A model generated the notes under the pieces. The model was not told the origin of the DNA, searched no databases, and saw only the letters and a list, made by a program, of their open reading frames with translations. From Geothermovivens sp964644845 (lineage in GTDB: Bacteria > Zhuqueibacterota > Zhuqueibacteria > Oleimicrobiales > Geothermoviventaceae), in assembly GCA_964644845.1 (NCBI GenBank), contig CAZXXS010000125.1, positions 1 through 5,580 on the forward strand: a DNA stretch of 5,580 nucleotides, read 5' to 3'. Positions 5,318 to 5,580 of this stretch are shown here, piece after piece; positions within the stretch are counted from its first letter, which is position 1, and each line of letters starts with the position of its first letter. The translations under genes were made by a program, and so were the position numbers.

Positions 5318-5580
5318 GGCAAAAATCTTCCCGGGACTCTCCCGTTTCACCGTCGAGACCAGCAGCACCTCGTGCGCGCTTGGCCCTTGTTGCTGTAGAG
5401 CAAAGTGGAGGAAACGGATTCCCGCTGGGGAACGGAAACGGCGGTTCGCTCCGGTACAAACAAGGCATCCGAACGGTTTGCGCGAAAAACAGAAGTCGTT
5501 CGTGGATTAGTTCACCTGCGCTTTGGAGAGAGACAACGGTCTGCAACGTTTTTTTCTTTGCCTGGGAAAGGTCCGCGCGG
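5318..5580. other. Upstream region with no supported gene
   Basis: Open frames on both strands run through here but look like chance frames: they have odd composition, no fitting ribosome binding site and no family resemblance. The region contains copy B of a short dispersed segment (5410-5431) and a run of seven T (5549-5555) without a convincing stem before it. Any gene to the right begins beyond the window. Confidence 0.55.
5410..5431. repeat. Dispersed short segment, copy B (relates to 541-562)
   Basis: This segment aligns without gaps to 541-562. All six differences fall every third base and keep the encoded peptide (KRIPAG on +, SPAGIRF on -). Both copies sit in intergenic DNA on either side of the three-gene set. 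Confidence 0.35.

Noticed and set aside
5133..5546. Minus-strand frame of 137 codons upstream of and overlapping the symporter start
   Set aside because: It overlaps the symporter in another frame, crosses the likely promoter and leader, and shows no domain.
5541..5560. T-rich run at 5549-5555 as a terminator
   Set aside because: Only a 4-bp AACG/CGTT stem precedes it and no + strand gene ends nearby in the window.
1..5580. CRISPR array, insertion sequence or prophage features
   Set aside because: No regularly spaced repeats, transposase or integrase frames, or terminal inverted repeats with target duplications were seen.

Overview
The window looks like chromosome from a moderately GC-rich (roughly 55-60 % GC by eye) Gram-negative bacterium of the FCB superphylum. 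Calditrichota, candidate division KSB1 or a related lineage fits best. The main clue is the end of the large secreted enzyme: it carries a 'YPNPFN' type, FlgD-Ig-like / type A type IX secretion (T9SS) C-terminal sorting domain, which is typical of that group. A Cys-lipidated small protein and a Met/His-rich periplasmic-type tail also fit an organism with an outer membrane. Taxonomy is inferred from protein style only.

Layout. (1) Positions 1-139, + strand: the last 45 codons of a gene whose product ends in a Met/His-rich, probably metal-binding tail, followed by a strong intrinsic terminator (162-199). (2) Positions 200-818: a gene-free convergent intergenic region with several hairpins, a 13-bp direct repeat and a short segment that recurs in altered form near position 5410. 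(3) Positions 819-5178, - strand: three genes in a row, transcribed right to left. They are a sodium:solute symporter (SSS family, 478 aa, GTG start), an 820-aa secreted multidomain glycoside hydrolase family 18 protein (TTG start), and an 86-aa lipoprotein. (4) Positions 5179-5580: the upstream region of this set, with a plausible sigma70-type promoter at 5289-5317 and a leader of about 100 nt that can form two hairpins.

How they may work together (inference). The GH18 enzyme is exported and probably cell-surface attached or released through T9SS, and would cleave beta-1,4-linked GlcNAc-containing polymer (chitin, or glycan of the peptidoglycan type). The symporter would import a small solute, possibly a released amino sugar, on a sodium gradient. 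The small lipoprotein ends in SIHQLQLEEHK, nearly the same as SIHQLELERHK at the mature N-terminus of the adjacent GH18 protein. This shared 11-residue motif is the most interesting signal in the window. It suggests a common docking, sorting or recognition element linking the lipoprotein and the enzyme.

Most of the other long open frames, including a 594-codon one antisense to the GH18 gene, are shadows of these genes. Both long minus-strand genes appear to use non-ATG starts (TTG and GTG) with well-placed ribosome binding sites, so an ATG-only gene caller would give N-termini that are too long and would hide the signal peptide.
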